A stretch of 64,000 bases of DNA from assembly GCA_018292915.2 (NCBI GenBank), contig JACVVK020000017.1:447501-511500 (forward strand), given 5' to 3'. The number at the start of each line of letters is the position of its first letter. Within the stretch, counting starts at the first letter, position 1. Shown piece by piece: positions 62,061 through 64,000 of the stretch. The translations under genes and the position numbers were made by a program. Under the pieces are notes generated by a model. That model had not been told where the DNA came from. It saw only the letters and a program-made list of their open reading frames with translations, and ran no database searches. The DNA is from Batillaria attramentaria. Its lineage: Eukaryota; Mollusca; Gastropoda; Batillariidae.

Positions 62061-64000
62061 GAGCAGGTGTCATTACAAAACGTGTATGTCAAGTCGAGCA
62101 AATCAATGGATGGTCTATACAAAGTGGTGTCGATACTAAGAGATGGGAAGCCGGGCCGTGCATTCTTAAACGTAAAGTGTGTTCTATACAGTCATGTGTT
62201 TGCGTGCACGGCTACAAGTGAGTTGATCTAGGGATCGGAGCAGGAGAGCAAATACCTGAAGAATTTTTCCTTAAACAGAGAGAGCGACGTTGCGTTTTTG
62301 ACAGTTGGCGGGATATTATTCCAAATGGAAGAACCAGAGAATGCTAGGCTTGTTTTATATATATCAGTTATGGGGCGCCGTACTTTTAAATTCAGTCTAG
62401 AGGTTGCATAACGAGACTGAGGGTGAGAAAACATGTCGCAGAGGTATGCTGGAAAAGCGTTGTTGCATACTTTAAACATGGCAACCCCCCTTGTTAAATA
62501 ATAGATGTTTGGACAGAGGGAGCATTTTTGAGGTTTTTGAGTTTTTCGTCTGTAGTTAAGGATGGATCTGGTAGAATTTGTTTCGCCCGCTCTTCTGTGT
62601 AAGGAGTTCAGTCTTTTTAAGTGCACCTCGCTGCTCCCATCCCACAGCGTAGATGCATAGTCAATATGACATTTGACATGCGCATTGAAAAATAATTTCC
62701 GAGCTTCAACATCAACATATTGTCTTAGCTTTTGATAGTAAGAATACATTTCTAGCAATTGTTTACAAGTTTTATTAATGTGGGATTGCCACTTTATTTG
62801 GTTATCGAGTGTAACGCCAAGTAGACGATGTTCTGAAACCTGGGCTATAGGCTGGTCTTGAATACATAGGCTGAGCGTGAGTGGGTTGAGCTGGTGTCTC
62901 TGGCGCGTTGCTATAACCATGCACTCAGTTTTGGTGGGGTTAAGAACCATTGAGTTCGATTCACACCAGGCAGACACTTCACTTAGATTCTGCTGTAGAC
63001 GTTCTGTGACAGTTTCGATATTTTTATCCGCAGTGTGAATTGTTGCATCGTCTGCAAACAAGTTACAGGAAGTTTTATCACCACTAAGATGAAGCGGCAG
63101 GTCGTTTATATATAAACAAAAGAGGAGTGGTCCCAAGACAGAGCCCTGGGGCACACCACGCGATACAGTACCACTGGAAGAATACGACCCGTTGACAATT
63201 ACTTTCTGACGCCTGTCTTTGAGATATGACTGAAGGAACGTTGAGGACGTCAGAGGCCGCGTGAAGTGTCTGTACTGAGCACGCGTTCGATCTCTAATGT
63301 CCGGTGTAGTTGTATTCATGCCCGGACTGGGAGAGTAGATTTTTAGTTTTGATAATAGTATATTATGGTCAACAAGGTCAAACGCTTTCTTCAGATCAAT
63401 GAAGACCGCACCTGTCAACTGTGAGTTGTTCATCGCGGAAAGCCACGTGTCCGTGATGCGCGTCAGGGCCGTGTGACAGGAGTGCCGTGGGCGGAAACCC
63501 GACTGGAGGGGGTGAAGGAGGTTTCGGTTTTCAATGTACGCCAGTAAATGTTTATATATGTGGCGTTCTAGCGGTTTACTCAGTACAGATAGTAGAGATA
63601 TAGGTCTGTAGTTGTTTACGTCAGTGAGATCTTTTGTTTTGGGAATAGGTATTACTTTTGCCATTTTTAGGTCTTGAGGGAAGATATTCAGGCGGATACA
63701 TAAGTTATAGATGTATGTGAGTGAATCAATAACATAGGGAAGGGAGAGCTTCAGAACTTTGGGGCTAATCTCGTCTGGTCCTGCTGACTTTTTGTTCGGC
63801 ATAGAACTAATAAGCCGACCGACTTCGTGCACCGCTATTGGTGGTATACGGAGACCTGGACCGTTTGCCGTTCGTTCATTGTAAAATTTAATAAGTTCGT
63901 CTGGACACGTGTATTGGATGTTATCGTGTTGAGATGGCACAAGGGATTCAGCCACAGATAAAAAATGGTCATTGAAACTATTTGGAGATAGATTAGAGGG
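61713..64000 (-). mobile_element. LINE with a 6-bp repeat tail, in intron 5 of methyltransferase copy 2
   Basis: The minus-strand 3' end is a TCATTG hexamer repeated four times (plus strand 61713-61737, GACAAT units). The 3' UTR covers about 61738-62227 and contains A-rich and (CA)n/(CT)n tracts. It is inserted in the (GA)n tract of intron 5 that copy 1 also has at 11265-11296. The 5' end is outside the window. Confidence 0.8.
62228..64000 (-). CDS. CR1/jockey-like LINE reverse transcriptase (open to the window edge)
   Basis: An uninterrupted frame runs from the right edge (no true start seen; the methionine at 63955 is internal) to a stop at 62228, with at least 590 codons. Motifs: NKKSAGPDEISPKVLKLSL, KVIPIPKTKDLTDVNNYRP, QSGFRPRHSCHTALTRI, FIDLKKAFDLVDHNILL, GVPQGSVLGPLLFCLYINDL, NLFADDATIHTADKN (catalytic aspartates present), VSEHRLLGVTLDNQIKWQSH, HIDYASTLWDGSSEVHLKRL. 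The block YSPSPGMNTTTPDIRDRTR between the KAFD motif and QSYLKDRR looks like a long insertion compared with the copy at 59224. The endonuclease half, if present, lies beyond the window. The frame appears intact, so the element may be recent. Confidence 0.88.
   Translation of the reverse strand, partial: PSNLSPNSFNDHFLSVAESLVPSQHDNIQYTCPDELIKFYNERTANGPGLRIPPIAVHEVGRLISSMPNKKSAGPDEISPKVLKLSLPYVIDSLTYIYNLCIRLNIFPQDLKMAKVIPIPKTKDLTDVNNYRPISLLSVLSKPLERHIYKHLLAYIENRNLLHPLQSGFRPRHSCHTALTRITDTWLSAMNNSQLTGAVFIDLKKAFDLVDHNILLSKLKIYSPSPGMNTTTPDIRDRTRAQYRHFTRPLTSSTFLQSYLKDRRQKVIVNGSYSSSGTVSRGVPQGSVLGPLLFCLYINDLPLHLSGDKTSCNLFADDATIHTADKNIETVTERLQQNLSEVSAWCESNSMVLNPTKTECMVIATRQRHQLNPLTLSLCIQDQPIAQVSEHRLLGVTLDNQIKWQSHINKTCKQLLEMYSYYQKLRQYVDVEARKLFFNAHVKCHIDYASTLWDGSSEVHLKRLNSLHRRAGETNSTRSILNYRRKTQKPQKCSLCPNIYYLTRGVAMFKVCNNAFPAYLCDMFSHPQSRYATSRLNLKVRRPITDIYKTSLAFSGSSIWNNIPPTVKNATSLSLFKEKFFRYLLSCSDP

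Overview
This is a eukaryotic window, most likely from a marine mollusc (probably a gastropod; the group is inferred, not proven). Evidence: spliced genes with GT/AG introns, very long (CA)n/(TG)n tracts, several tRNA-derived SINE copies sharing one 3' body, RTE and CR1/jockey-like LINEs, piggyBac and other DNA transposons. There is no bacterial-style gene organisation, no CRISPR array and no intact tRNA or rRNA gene.

The host genes that can be modelled best are two tandem paralogs of a SABATH-type (Methyltransf_7) S-adenosylmethionine-dependent methyltransferase. Copy 1 is complete: nine exons between 5924 and 13282, 391 codons, all intron phases compatible. Copy 2 has exons 1-3 at 23160-25606 and exons 4-5 at 60727-61309, and runs off the right edge. 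Its intron 3 is about 35 kb long because of foreign DNA. The duplication also includes upstream DNA (180-5900 against 14640-23150). Each paralog therefore serves as an unoccupied reference site for insertions in the other, and five insertions can be read this way.

Layout. 1-5900: SINEs, microsatellites, a nested self-insertion of a 667-bp non-autonomous element, a small minisatellite-bearing element and the copy 1 promoter side. 5924-13282: methyltransferase copy 1, with a 2.1-kb insertion in intron 5. 13520-14130: probable solo LTR. 14640-23150: duplicated upstream block, itself carrying a 2.8-kb insertion with a broken transposase-like gene (18118-19460). 23160-25606: copy 2 exons 1-3. 25800-58788: a 33-kb insertion with similar inverted ends. 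It contains a 10.7-kb inverted-repeat structure (26961-37720), a 1.25-kb TIR element (38068-39318), a decayed nuclease/CXC transposon gene (39951-42014), and a 14.6-kb TTAA-flanked element (42404-57043). That last element carries two convergent genes. One of its exons is split by an intact RTE retrotransposon (46647-49935), and the other gene is invaded by a piggyBac element (52501-55495). 58870-60570: LINE in intron 3 of copy 2, joined to a stray copy of exon 5. 60727-61309: copy 2 exons 4-5. 61713-64000: a second, edge-truncated LINE.

The functional host content is the methyltransferase pair; nearly everything else is mobile DNA nested several layers deep. The most notable candidates are the TTAA-flanked two-gene element with a P2X7-type intracellular domain gene, the 33-kb insertion that contains it, and the dated series of nested insertions.
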